Assembly (NCBI GenBank): GCA_026770025.1
Contig: JAMXDE010000005.1
Coordinates: 2,294,001 to 2,358,000, forward strand
Source: Craspedostauros australis
Lineage: Eukaryota; Bacillariophyta; Bacillariophyceae; Mastogloiales; Achnanthaceae
Length of the DNA: 64,000 nt
Direction of reading: 5' to 3'
In this document: piece after piece, positions 29,213 through 40,532 of the stretch
Layout of the letters: the number at the start of each line of letters is the position of its first letter
How positions within the stretch are numbered: the stretch's first letter is position 1
Translations under genes and position numbers: made by a program
The notes under the pieces: model-generated
The model's database searches: none
What the model saw: only the letters and a program-made list of their open reading frames with translations
Told to the model about the DNA's origin: nothing

Positions 29213-31090
29213 ATGAAGTTCAGACCGAGCTTGGGTGTTGTCATCGGAAACCAGAATCACCATGGACGTGGTGCGTACGATGATGGGAGCAGCAATCTGC
29301 ACCTGAACAAGAACAAGAGTGACAAGGGTCATGACGCAGGTTCCAAGAAAACTGAGGCGTCGTCCTCGTCACCGTCACCATCACCATCATCTGCCTTGTG
29401 CAATCCCAACCAATGCAGCAGATGCAACACACCACTTCTCACCATCAATGTCGACGCATCGACCATCTCATCCAAGTCCAGAAAGATGAAGTCGTTATCG
29501 TCGATGCAATCCATTCACACGGAGACGAAGAACGGGGAATCCGCGATAGAACAACCACCTTCTTCACAGAGCAAGAAGAGCAAGCGCTCCTCGGCGAAAA
29601 AGAAGATCAAGTCGTTCTTCAAGGGAAAAGTCGGGGGCAAGCGTAGCGGCAAAGACAAGACCGACCTTCGGAACGTCGGCACTGACAACGCCAGCAGCAC
29701 CAGTGAGGAAACCGGAAGCAAGAACTCAAATGGTGAAGAAGGAAGGACGATTGGCCACAACGATTGTGTTGATGGGGAGAACACTATGTTTCTGAACAAT
29801 GCAACAGCCAACTCTTGCGATCTCCGGGACGATGAACAGAAGCAACACAAACAAACACGACAGCAGCAGCGGCAACCACGTATGTGCGTTGCCTGCACGA
29901 GGAAGCAAGCAGCAAAGACGCCTCTGGGTGATCTCCGTGAGCATCATCATGAGCTTGCCAGGAGCCGTCACAGGCGAAGAGCCGGGCCAACCTGCGAGGA
30001 ATCGATCGCGTCTGAGATTCGTCTGCGAATGGGGCTGATCCCCGTCTGTTCGTCGCTGTCGAGATCGGTGGCATCCAGAATAGACGACAGACGATGGATG
30101 CATGATTCGACGTTGCGGTCTGGGCGAGGGGCAACGACAACCACCTTCTCGTTTGGGAACCAGCATGGTCTGGAAGGAAGGACTGGGGTCGATCATCGTC
30201 CTGTGCATGACGATGCCGAACATCCGAATGAACGCCCGAACCAACGACGCTTTACGACTGCACAATGCGACCAGAGCATCACCTCACGTCTTGATGACGA
30301 TGGTGATGACCTGAGCAGCCACGGCGGCAACTTGAATGAGACACAGTATTTTGCCGCCATCAGCGCAACGAACTACGTGTACGGCGTGGGACTGGATGGG
30401 TTGACACCGTCGAAGACGATGCCAAAGCGTCCTGCGAAGTTCACCTTTGATGGTCTCTCAATCATGCCATCCGGAGATGACTCGTTCCTGGCAAGCATGA
30501 CGCAATCGGGGAGTTGCGACACGCCGCTGAACGAAGAATCGAAGCCGGATGGCATGCATCCCGTCCTCTCTGCCTCTCGGAATCCCATGGCTGCCGTTGT
30601 TCCGACGCCAACCCACGACAACAACAACAGCAGCACCTTGCTGTTTCCATCTCAACCAAGAACCAACGCAATAGACAAGGTGGACGGTATGGACACGATG
30701 AACAACATGGCCAACATGACCATGCCATGGATGCCGTCGGAGAACAATGCCGCTCTACGTGGATTTCACAGATGCGCAACCATCGACGAAAGCAACAGGA
30801 GCAGCTCCACCACGACAACGCTCGGGGTGGATGAGATGTTCTTCTTGCCGACCACAACGACCACTTTGGTTGTTGATTCATCATCCACTGATCCTGAATT
30901 GAGTATGAACGTGAACGCGAACGCGAAATCGAAATCGAATGCAACAGCGGGTGTGCAACAGCCCCACACTGGCACAGCCGATCAACAACGTGGCCACATG
31001 CGCAAGGTGCAATCGACGGACCGGATCCGAGCCTTGAGCCAGGATACGGAGACTTCCATCGAGCTCATCTTGCATGCGACGTTTGACTAG
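29213..31090 (+). CDS. Large Ser/Asn/Thr-rich protein of unknown function
   Basis: The protein has 625 residues from the ATG at 29213; 39 more in-frame codons precede it but begin with TTG. Near residues 115-165 there is a very basic stretch (SKKSKRSSAKKKIKSFFKGK), which could act as a nuclear-localisation or membrane-binding patch. A CVACTRKQ element with two Cys follows near 225, and Asn, Thr and Met runs occur towards the C-terminus. No domain is recognised. The uninterrupted length, third-position composition like its neighbours and the divergent pairing with the HCF173-like gene make it a believable gene. Confidence 0.7.
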   Translation: MKFRPSLGVVIGNQNHHGRGAYDDGSSNLHLNKNKSDKGHDAGSKKTEASSSSPSPSPSSALCNPNQCSRCNTPLLTINVDASTISSKSRKMKSLSSMQSIHTETKNGESAIEQPPSSQSKKSKRSSAKKKIKSFFKGKVGGKRSGKDKTDLRNVGTDNASSTSEETGSKNSNGEEGRTIGHNDCVDGENTMFLNNATANSCDLRDDEQKQHKQTRQQQRQPRMCVACTRKQAAKTPLGDLREHHHELARSRHRRRAGPTCEESIASEIRLRMGLIPVCSSLSRSVASRIDDRRWMHDSTLRSGRGATTTTFSFGNQHGLEGRTGVDHRPVHDDAEHPNERPNQRRFTTAQCDQSITSRLDDDGDDLSSHGGNLNETQYFAAISATNYVYGVGLDGLTPSKTMPKRPAKFTFDGLSIMPSGDDSFLASMTQSGSCDTPLNEESKPDGMHPVLSASRNPMAAVVPTPTHDNNNSSTLLFPSQPRTNAIDKVDGMDTMNNMANMTMPWMPSENNAALRGFHRCATIDESNRSSSTTTTLGVDEMFFLPTTTTTLVVDSSSTDPELSMNVNANAKSKSNATAGVQQPHTGTADQQRGHMRKVQSTDRIRALSQDTETSIELILHATFD

Positions 31091-31958
31091 CTCGTAGAGC
31101 ACAGACTCGCTTGTTGATGAAACGCATCGATCCGACTGCAAAGGGGAAATGAATACCGACAATTATTCGAGAGAGAGAGAGAGAGAGTGAGTGATTAGAA
31201 GTCTGAAAATCGCTGCTTCCTGGGCGGCCTCCAGCCGAAGCAACGGATGAAGGAAGGGGAAACAAACACTGTTGCTAAAATAATAATAATAAAAAACATG
31301 AAAATAGAATAGTAGAATACGATGACAAAGCAATCATGACGAGAAAGGACTCCTATCTTCCATGCTCGAGTGCAACACTATGACGATAGAGATCACAATC
31401 AAGTTGACACAAGCTCGACGGATTCATCCTTGTGATGCCTTTCATCTACTACTATTCTACTCCAGGGTAGAGAGTGATAATAGCCGCCTACGACGCTCTG
31501 TGGAGTGTCGTAACTCCGCTCCAGAGTTCGTGAGCAACGCAGACCCTTTCTTCGCGATGGCCCAAAAAAGGCGAACAGTCCGCAAAGTCAGCGCGGTTGT
31601 GGTCGTCGGCAGTGCCACCAAGACCGGCACGGCCCCCCACTCCACTCCTTTCATCACATCGAGAACAAGCGCGGAACACAACAGCGCGGCTGGCAATCCG
31701 TTGAGCCTCCGCCAATAGCGTTACGGACAATTTGTTGTGAAGTTTTGCCACCGAGGCGCGACACAGTGCGCCAACGTTAACGGTTTTGAACGGACATGGG
31801 ATAGTGAAAAATCGCCCATGGACAAACACGAAACTGAGACAGAGTAAATGTGGAAAATGATGACCTGAATGAGGACAAGGTGTTGCCTCCGAAGCTGCAT
31901 CTCGTCATAATTTGCCAATCCAACAAAAATCAACGGTTTCACCACCAACAACGTAACA
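31091..31958. other. Intergenic region with a GA microsatellite
   Basis: A GA run sits at about 31170-31190, just after the stop of the preceding gene. An AT-rich AATAATAATAA stretch (about 31280-31295) could serve in 3' end formation. Frames of 113-118 codons on both strands around 31360-31830 are mutual shadows. Nothing else is supported. Confidence 0.4.
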
Positions 31959-33400
31959 ATGGTATGTATCACTATGTGCCAGACCGTATCGTAGTACGCT
32001 GCGGATGAGTCGAGGAGAGCAATCGATTTGACGATGGCGCACGAGCACGCTACCCGCACGCAGCGTAGCCTGTTCCTGTGCTGGGCCTCATGTTGAAAGC
32101 GCTACCTGTGACCTCCAACAGCTGCAACTAACGCAAACTCTCTCTTTCACCTCCACCTCCACCCAACATTCGCCGCAACATTCTCTTCAACATCCGCTCT
32201 CATACGCAATCGCCACCACAACCGCAGCCTCCTGTACTCGATCCCAAGAACTCCAAGGTCGATGGCCTCGCATTCCTCGGGCTCTCGCTTGCCCGCAAAT
32301 CCGTGGCTGGGCATTCGGGGTCCGTGACGCACCAAACCGCGTTCGACCTCAACGAGGTGCTGGACCGCGACTACGAGCACCTGTTCTCCACCAACGACGA
32401 CGGATGGCTCGTTGGTGGCGGCGAGCCAGGTCCTCCGTCCACCTACAAGCTGGCGGCGAAGGACTCTGCGCACGTCGAGGTCATGAGGATCGGCACGTAC
32501 AGGAAGGAGTGGGGTGGAGTTCCGCAGGAGGAGATCGTCCGCGTGATGCAATCCGGCGAGATCCTCATCCCGCAAATCGAGGTGCTCCCAACGGCAGTCG
32601 TGGCCAACCCGGACACCCCACCGGAATTGGAGATCCGGTTCGACATGGAACCGGCCATTCCAGATTTTGACAACCTAGATGCACCCTTGCCCATCAACTG
32701 GCAGCTGCGATTCCTGCACAACCAGCTGTTCAAGCGGTTCATCTTCCCCAGCAGATTCTGCCCCGGAGCATTCCACTCCACCATCTTGCGCAAGGCCGAG
32801 TTCCGCTCCGATCAGCATCGCGAGCAGTACTTCGACAAGTGTGAGAAGGCGGTGCAGCGCTGGAGGAAGATCGGTCCACAGCCTCTCAACACGGATCGTG
32901 TTGGTCCAGATGGCAAGCCCCTGCCCAAGATCGCAGAGACCGCCGGTGACAGCCGTGGATACGGTGCCAACGATGATGAAATCATGGACAGTCGCCGCCA
33001 AGACTCGCCAGCCGATCCGCTGCTCGTTGGGGCCGGACATGGCGCATCGAAGGGCTCCGGTCACTCCATGGTGGAATCAAGCAAGGAGGAGTACTCCAGC
33101 GGCATCTGGCTCTTCACGGATCGTGAGAACATCTCGCATCATTTTGAACCAAACTTCCTGCCTCCGTACGACACCCCGGAGAAGCGAATGGTCATCATGG
33201 ACGTCCTGCGTGAGGAATGGGACGAGCAGGCTTTGGTGTGGAAGCCGTGCGGAGAGGGCAGCATGACGCCCGCCAAGGACAAGCCAGTCGAGGTCAAGAA
33301 ACCACGAGACGCGGCTTCTCCTGAAGATGAATCCCTCTTCGACAGCGTCATGGAGCGATTCCACCAATTCGTCTGGTCATGCTGCGGACCATCCGTGTAA
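31959..33400 (+). CDS. Spliced gene, unknown conserved-looking protein (coding 31959-31961 joined to 32228-33400)
   Basis: The long frame ending at 33400 is open back to 32132 with no ATG before position 32303, where only a GTG occurs, so the start must lie in another exon. An ATG at 31959 is followed directly by the donor GTATGT. A CTAAC branch-point-like sequence occurs at about 32127. The first AG after it is at 32226-32227, and joining there keeps the frame, giving a protein beginning MPPVLDPKNSKVDGLAFLG, 391 residues long. I do not recognise the family; it has acidic and aromatic segments (DLNEVLDRDYEHLF, YDTPEKRMVIMDVLREEW) and a C-terminal FVWSCCGPSV. The paired Cys near the end could be lipid-modified, but this is a guess. 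The splice model is inference. Confidence 0.72.
31962..32227 (+). other. Predicted intron directly after the start codon
   Basis: A 266-base GTATGT...CGCAG intron. It has a CTAAC element about 100 bases upstream of the acceptor, followed by a pyrimidine-rich tract, with no other AG between branch point and acceptor. It contains in-frame stops, including the TAA at 32129-32131. Confidence 0.65.
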
Positions 33401-34313
33401 ACCACGGCGATGATAGCCAACCGTCATCGTCGACACCACAACCACCTGCATCTCTGGCAGGATGCACATTCACCACGTGACAGAACGTGGACGATGCGGC
33501 CGTGATTTTTGAGTTACAATAGAGGACTAGACACCATGACGGCCGCACGCTGGGTGCACAGAGCACCCAGCCATAGATGGGCATCGGTACTACAGGAGCA
33601 AGCGATCTCCTGCAACAACACACATTGCTACATATGCACAGAGCATGCATATCCGTATCGTACCGAGCCACAGTGATGAGCGTGCATCACCAACCATCAC
33701 ACCATATCACACCATACACAAGCACACCCAAGAGAATCATACACTTGACCAAGATGATACCAGATACTATCCATCATACTATACTCACCATACCATACAG
33801 CAAGCGAATAAACGAAATATAAGTACACACAATAGACACACGAAGAGGACACCATCAACGCTTTCACAAACATTCGAACAATCATGCTCTTACATCTGTT
33901 CATCCTTCGACGATGGGAATGCTCGGTGCTGCTCCAGAGTCGTGCGAATACGTACTTGGACGGATGCAGCGGAACGACTCTGCACTCTTCCGTCACACGT
34001 TGTTCCGACGGTGATTCTATTCCCATGCAAGGCAACGTGCACATGTGATGCGATTGACGACATACACCATAGAATAGAACAGACGAGAGTAATACTATAC
34101 TTGCAATCTACGTCTGGATATACCTCTACCAACGCTCATGCTTTGTTCAATAACGACACTGAAGTTGCTTTCGTCGTGGAGTATTGCACAGTACAACGCA
34201 ATGCCAGGGTACACAGATACCATGCAATGCAACTACCCTGCAGTACGAGCATGTATACATGCATTCATACTATACGACTCCACATGGACCAACCCATCTC
34301 TTGACCACTCGAC
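33401..34313. other. Convergent 3' region
   Basis: About 900 bases between two stops. It is rich in ACCATA/CACACC simple sequence (33680-33800). The overlapping frames on both strands show no motif. Confidence 0.4.
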
Positions 34314-37300
34314 TTAACGAACCATGTGGAGCTGGAGACGGAAGAGATCCTCCGGATTGGCGGCGGTTTGGACCGTCTTGACCGGCTCGCTGCCAGCCAC
34401 CTTCACCCTGCCCACGAGCGGCTGGGATGCAAGGTCGTATTTGGGGACGGTGCCCACGTCGCTCTTGTTGAATTCCAACCATTGTCTTGCGGCTGCTGTC
34501 GCCTGATCCAAACGGCTGGCGGCGGACGCCTTCTTCATCATGTTCTCGCGGAAGCACGACCTGGCGCTTCGCTTGGTGTCGCCCAAGTCGACGACCTTGA
34601 CGGATGCTGCCTGCAGTCTGTACTCGGACATGGCCGAGGACAGCTGATGCAACGGATCCGACACATTCATGTTCACATTCACGGTGGCGTGACTCTCGTC
34701 ATGCTCGGTCTTCTCCTCCTCTCCGGTGGATACAGCGGGGATGACGAGCGGTGGCAATTCGAGCAGCGTCGAGACTGTGGCCTGGGCCTTCCATTGCGCC
34801 GCATCACGTCTTGCGGCGGCGAGGGCAGGGCGGAAGAGGGCGGCTTCGAACACGCCGGTGTTGACGGCTGCGGAAAGCGATTGCAGATCGTCGTTGCTTC
34901 CACGTCGATCACCGATGTCGCTGATCATACGGCGTGGCGTGCGCATGGTCCTCTTCGCCTGGGGCGACTTGGCATCCTTGAGGAAGCGGATCTCGCTCTC
35001 GTACTCTTCCACCTGTCTGTGCAGCACGTCCATGGCCTCCGTCAAGACGCGGATCTCCTCCTTGAGGCTGTTCATCTCCTCGGAGGATGCCATGTCCGAT
35101 GAGATGATGCGTGGCGATGGTTGCGCGCTGGTCTTGGCCAGAAGCTTCTCGAGCTCGGCAAGGCGGGCGTTCTGCATGGCGATCTCCTTCGATCGTGTCG
35201 CCAGGCTCTTTTCCAAACTCGCCACCTTGGCGTTGGACAGGGCGAGCTTTGGTTTCTTCTCGATGGCATCCTCCAGGGAGTGCTCGATGCCACGCGCACG
35301 AAGGAGGTAGTTGATGTCATCCTCGTCGCCATCGGTGGACCGAATTGTCCGGGCGAGCTTCGTGACTCCCTCCCAGACATCTGCAACTTCCGGAGAGAAT
35401 GGGTGGAACTTGTCATCATCGTCTGTGTGCAGGTTGGCAGAACGCAGGGTGGATGCGAACTGAGCCACGAGGCGCAGGACGTTGTCGGCAAGCTCTTCGC
35501 ACAAGCTGAGGGTCTCCGGTCCCAATCCTTCGTCGGACATGAGGAGCTTGTAAACGCTGCCGAGGAGTTCGTCCGCGGCAGCTCGCCACATTCCAGCGAC
35601 GCCGGAGACTCCAGCCACCATGGATTCGTCCTCCACGTCGAGCTGCGCAAGTCGTAGGCAGGACTTGGAGGCCTCGGACGATGCCTGGTCGAGCTTCTTC
35701 AGCAATGGACGCAAGGCGACAGTCATCGCCTGCATCTTGGCCAGCGCATCACCCGTCTTCAACGATTCGCCGTGGTTGAGGATGGAGGCGACTGCCGCGT
35801 AGCAGCCCAAACTGGAGAACTTGGCACGCGAGGCGTCACGGAACAGCCTCAGCGCAGGTGGCTTCCAATCCATCGGCACCAGCGACTCCCCGTCATGCTC
35901 GATGTGCGAGCGCAGGGTTTGCATCGTCGAGATGACGGTTTGGCGGAATGCTCCGATGTTGGACTGGTGCGGAGACAGCACGCCCTCCTCCTTCAAAGTG
36001 TTGAGGACGTTGCCGAGGACCATGTCGAGGTCGGTCATGGAATGTCCCATGATGGCACCAAGCTCTGCCGATGCCTCTGGGGACAGAATGTCAGGCCATT
36101 GGCCGGCAGACAGGAGCCACAGCAAATCGCCACTCATGTCGATGGCAACGTGTGCCACCTCGGATTGATGGATCATCGTGGCGGCCATCTGCTGCTCTTC
36201 ATCAGACAGCTCGAACACGTTCGCGATATCCTCCTCGTCTTCCGGACTCTCCTCCTTGGATTCGCCACGCCAATCCCAGGCACGCATCTTCACGGTCTTG
36301 GTGAAAGATCTGGAGATTCCATCGAGCGACAACGACGCCTTGCCCACAACCTTCGACAGCAGCAGCTCTCCCTTCATGGAAGCAATTTCGGATGCCGCAA
36401 TCGAAGGAGGCAACAAACGTTCGAGGCGTTGCGAAAGATGCATGCGGATCTGCGAGTCGATGCGATCGATGGCGGCCTGCGCCTCTCTCTTTCGCATCTC
36501 CGCTGCATCCTGCACAAGCTGGGCAGCGCGTGCAAGCGCCTTCTGCGATGCCGTGACGAGATCGCTCTTTTCGCCTTCGCCGCCCTGTTGCAATTCCAGC
36601 AACGCTTTCTTCTCCTGCTTCAGCGTCTCCATCATGGTGCGGTAGTTGGCGACGGTGCGTTGGAAGTCATCCTCTCGCTTGCGTTGCCTGCAGAGTCGTG
36701 ATTTGAGACCAGAGGGCGGAAGAAAATCGATGGGCAAGACCATAGTGAATGTAAATGTGCGTGAACGTGTGAAATGTGAGAGTGTGGTACCAGTATGATG
36801 TTGTGTAGAGCAGTCGTGGCTGAACCAAGCAAAGCCTTTCGAGTACACACCACCACCAACACCAACAACACTACCACCACCACCACCAACAACAACAACA
36901 GTACGACACACATCACGAGCTTGTTGACAAACAATGAAGCAACGGCATCGATGACGTACATCTTGATGGCTTCTTCGAGGTTGCGGATGACAGAATCACG
37001 ATCCTCGAGGTCGCGGCTGAGGGCCTTCAATTCGTCGGCCTGCACTTCCTCCATCTCCGCCGCGATGTCCGCAGTTTCCTCCATCTCACGGACGAATGCC
37101 TGCGAGGCCATGAGCTCCTCCTCGAGGGACAGCACGCGGTCGCTAAGGTCCTCCACCATGACCTCGTAGGCGCTACCTTGCTCCACCATGTCCTTGAGAT
37201 CGCTGATCTGCTCCTCCAGTTCGGCGCACTTGGTCTTGAGGTCCTGCACGAGGGTGGACATGTCCTTCTTCTCCTCGGCCTCCTTCTCGGCTGTTCGCAG

Positions 37301-38809
37301 CTGTCGCGACAGGTTCATGTTGTCCAAGGTGGCCTGTTCCCGAAGGCGGATGAGCGCTTCACGGAGCCTGACGTTCTGGACGTGCAGCGCCTGCGCTCTG
37401 TCCTGCGCCTCGAGCGACGCGCTGGTGCCCTCGGCGAGGGCGATGGACTCACCGCTGGCGGCCTCCATGATCGTGGTGGCGCGGTTGGCCTGCGACTTTG
37501 CTTCTTCGAGCTCCAGGCGCAGCTCCTCGACCTCCATCTGGGCCGTCTCGGCATCGAGCTTGAGCTCTTCGAGACGGTCCTCCAAGGACTCTTTCTCTTC
37601 CTCTAGCTGCTCCTTGTCCAATGCCAGCTCTTCGACGTTGTTGTCGAGCTCCTGCTTTTCCAGCTCGAGCAGATCGACCTTGCGGTTGAGGGATGCGACC
37701 TCGGCCTGGAGCCTTGCACGTTCCTTGTAGTGGGATGCGTCGGAGGATCCTCTGATTTCCGCCTGCTCGGAGAAACTTTGCAGATCATTGCGGAGCTGCT
37801 CCACCTCCGTGTGCGCCTTGGTGAGGTCGACCTGCGCGGAGTTGTAAAGGCTGACCTGATCCTCTAGCTGCTGCTTGGACTCCTTCTGCTGCTCGACCAT
37901 CTGTGTCTTGAGCTCTAGGATCTGGTTCTCCAGCTGCTTCTGGATGACCTGCGCTTCTTCGCCGGCCAATGAGTTGGTGCTGGTGTTGCGGGATGCCATG
38001 GGGGGTGAGGAGATATCGACCTGCGGCACGCCGGCTGCCTCGCGGAGCTGGTGGATCTGCAGCTCCATCTCGCCCACCTTGACCTCCTTCTCCTTGAGGT
38101 TGTTGATCGATTCGGACAGCTCCTTCTCGAGCTTCTTCATCTGCTCATCCTTCTTTTCGAGCTGGTGCTCCATGTCGCCCAGCTGCGACTGCAGGCTGCG
38201 TTGTCGCGAGTCCGAGCCTCGCTGGGTTGTGTTGACTGCCGCATCGGAGGCCGTGGATGTCAACGTGGATGTCGGGGTGGACATGGATGTGGACATTGAG
38301 GTGGACGTGGTCTGCGATGTGAGAGCGGTGGCTGGCGAAGGTGCCGCACTGGCGCCCTGCTGCAAGGCCTCGCGACGGCGTCGGATCTCCTCCAACCGGG
38401 ACGATCCCTCGCCGCTGCGTCCCGGGATGGAGGACGCGCTGGTGGGAGTGGCGATGCCGCTGGAACGCGGCGTGTGGTGAGAGGCAGAGCCGGGCTGGAC
38501 GCGGCTGGGCGTTTCGGGAGCGCCCTGCGCCAACTCGCGACGCAGACGCAGCTGCTCCAACCTGGTGAGGGACCGCTTGGTGACGGCCGACATCTTGACG
38601 AAGAGGCCGCATTGCGCGGGGCAGGAGAAGTAGGGCTTGCCCTGCACGCTGCCGTCGTTCCTGCCCAGACCGACGGAGCTCCCCGTCAGACGGATGCCGA
38701 CCCAATCATCTCCGCCCGCGAAGCCCACTGGTCCCAGGTACGCCACCACGCCCTCGAGCTGACGCGATTCGCGGCTGACGTGCACCGGATCGTTGACGGT
38801 GAATGGCAT
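34314..38809 (-). CDS. Dynactin p150Glued-like subunit (CAP-Gly plus coiled coils), two exons
   Basis: Two long minus-strand frames are one gene joined by an intron at 36688-36959, with exons 38809-36960 and 36687-34314. The joined coding length is 4224 bases, 1407 residues. Residues 1-70 are a CAP-Gly domain with Trp36, the motif GRNDG at 49-53 (GKNDG in most relatives) and YFSCPAQCGLFVK. A Ser/Thr/Pro-rich linker follows, then long heptad-patterned coiled coils (about 200-615). After the junction (EEAIK|MQRKREDDFQRT) come a mainly helical central domain and more coiled coil near 1090-1200. This order is that of dynactin p150, which binds microtubules and recruits cytoplasmic dynein; animal p150 has about 1280 residues. 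Other CAP-Gly coiled-coil proteins (CLIP type) are less likely because of the size and helical middle region. Confidence 0.86.
36688..36959 (-). other. Predicted intron of the dynactin-like gene
   Basis: A 272-base intron read on the minus strand: donor GTACGT at 36959 downwards, acceptor CTGCAG ending at 36688. It splits an ATG codon (AT|G). Reading through it gives the upstream frame a run of Leu/Val that looks like a membrane segment and then an early stop, which is untypical of a dynactin. Splicing removes both. Confidence 0.8.
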
Positions 38810-39348
38810 GTTGCTGGCTGCGGTGTGGCACTTGTGTCCGCGCTGCTCGTCCGATGATCACAGATGAGGGGCACAGCGTTGATTTGGATCGATGAGGCGA
38901 ATGCAAAGGCTGAATGTCTGCTCTCTCGCTGCGACGTTTGGTGTTGGCACCGATGGGGAGTTCTGGACGAGGCCTGTGATCAAGATCGTCGCAGTTGGGA
39001 TGTATTATATTAAAGAATAGAATATGTACTCTATTATATGATGCCTCCGCGCTGTTTCGCTTCTCTCTCTCTCCTTTTGGTGGCAACCGAGAACGTCTGG
39101 CACTTGGACACGCTGTGCACGTTGTGTTGAGCGGGGCGGTTGGATCTTTGCTTCCTCTCTCCGTTGGCATTCGTCGTTGTTGGTGTGGTTTCAGCGTTGC
39201 CTTTGTTGCTGGTTCGACATCGTGGACGGTTGCCACAACGCTCACAGAGGAAGCGCGCGCAGAATGCGCACATCGCAGAGCATTGTGTGTTGTCGCGTGT
39301 TGTTGCGTGTTGTCACGCGTTGTGACCTCGCGATTTCGCCATTTCGTC
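38810..39348. other. Promoter side of the dynactin-like gene
   Basis: Frames on both strands are short and motif-free. A TTATATTAAAGAATAGAATA stretch near 39004 is AT-rich and could be a core promoter region on either strand, but I cannot assign it. Confidence 0.35.
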
Positions 39349-39666
39349 TTGGGTTGTGTTGGAGGGAAACTGGTCATATGAGTCATCATTGGACATGACC
39401 CATGTTCATGGTACATAAGTATGGTACTCAAGATGGAGCTGTGTATTGGGAGGTATGGTGGAATATTGTTTGTTGTAAGTAAACGCAAGTGTCAAGCCAG
39501 CCAGCCTCACACATGTTGTGAACAAGAGTGCAGCCAATCATGCCATCCGATTCGAATCACGAGATGATGGAGGCACATCGCATTGCTGCTCACCGTTCTC
39601 CCAAATTGACGAACAAGACGAGACGGAGGACTGGAGAAGTCCGACATGCGTCAACAGTCTGTACCG
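39349..39666 (+). repeat. 318-bp direct repeat, copy A
   Basis: The block from TTGGGTTGTG to GTACCG recurs at 62740-63057 in the same orientation with no indels and only about four substitutions noticed. Neighbouring sequence on both sides differs between the copies. It has no long open frame. It might be a fragment of a retroelement LTR plus leader, because a TGTTGGAGG near its start resembles LTR starts. Confidence 0.93.
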
Positions 39667-40532
39667 GGACACCTGGCAAGTCCATTGAAACGTGTGTCAT
39701 TTGACTCATTTGACCAAAGAGATATGTAGAGACTGTTTAATCGAATTAGTCTTGCCTCAACAATCTGTGTCGTTGCATTCGCTGATAATGACCAATAAAT
39801 GTCGTGTCGTTAAGTATCACATTTAACGAGATCGTCTATTGGTGTCCAATGACCGCCGTTGTGACTGTAGTTGTTTAAGTCACGAATCAATCTGATGCAC
39901 AACTGAAAGTGCATTTAATGCACTCCAATTGCATTTAATGCACTTCAATTGCATTTTTTGCACACCAAATGCATTTTTGGTGGGAACACACAGGTCGCGG
40001 GACTCGCTTGAGCTGTTTGTGTGTGGGTTGGCGATTGGTGTGCAGGCCCCAAGAACAGGATTGTTCGTGGAGAACGAGTTTTGGGATCATACGGGTCGCA
40101 CCGTCTGTCCGTCGACCGTTGAAGTCATCTGGTCTTGTGCAATGACTCCTACGCGCCAACGGTGTAGCAGTTTCGTACGTGAGCATGTGTCAGCAACAGA
40201 ATCCTGTCACAGCAGGAGAGAACACACAATTTCGAGGACCACAGGTCGAAACAGCAGCAGCAACAACAACAACAGCCACTAACGCTAGATAGGATCGTCT
40301 TCTGTGTGTCTTGAGGTCTCTCCTTTGCAGCACCTACCAGCTTGCAAGCATCAGAATTCATTCTTTTTATCATTTCCCTGCTGTGCTACACGCAGACAGA
40401 CGAGGAGACGGGAACGGCGCGCAGCTACGAACGCCGAGCATCCCGAAAACACCGAGAGAGGGACGTTGGTGTTGATCAACCAACGGATCGAGCGAGCAGG
40501 TTGGCAGCATCCAACATCGCTCCACCAACAAG
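39667..40532. other. Non-coding region before the lone gag-like ORF
   Basis: Contains the palindromic repeats at 39909-39983 and a CAG/CAA run at about 40250-40280. It may hold an LTR or leader of the element to which the gag ORF belonged, but no matching second LTR is in the window. Confidence 0.35.
39909..39983. repeat. Tandem palindromic repeat, TGCATTTAATGCA core
   Basis: A roughly 20-base unit is repeated about four times: two exact copies of the palindrome-like core GCATTTAATGC separated by TCCAATT-type spacers, then two degenerate copies with T-runs. Each core can pair with itself. Confidence 0.75.

Noticed and set aside
35772-36701. 309-codon plus-strand ORF opposite the dynactin gene
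   Set aside because: Shadow over coiled-coil coding sequence, rich in Arg/His/Leu and without domain features.
36688-36959. Apparent transmembrane segment (Leu/Val run) in the CAP-Gly protein
   Set aside because: It is produced only by reading through the predicted intron.
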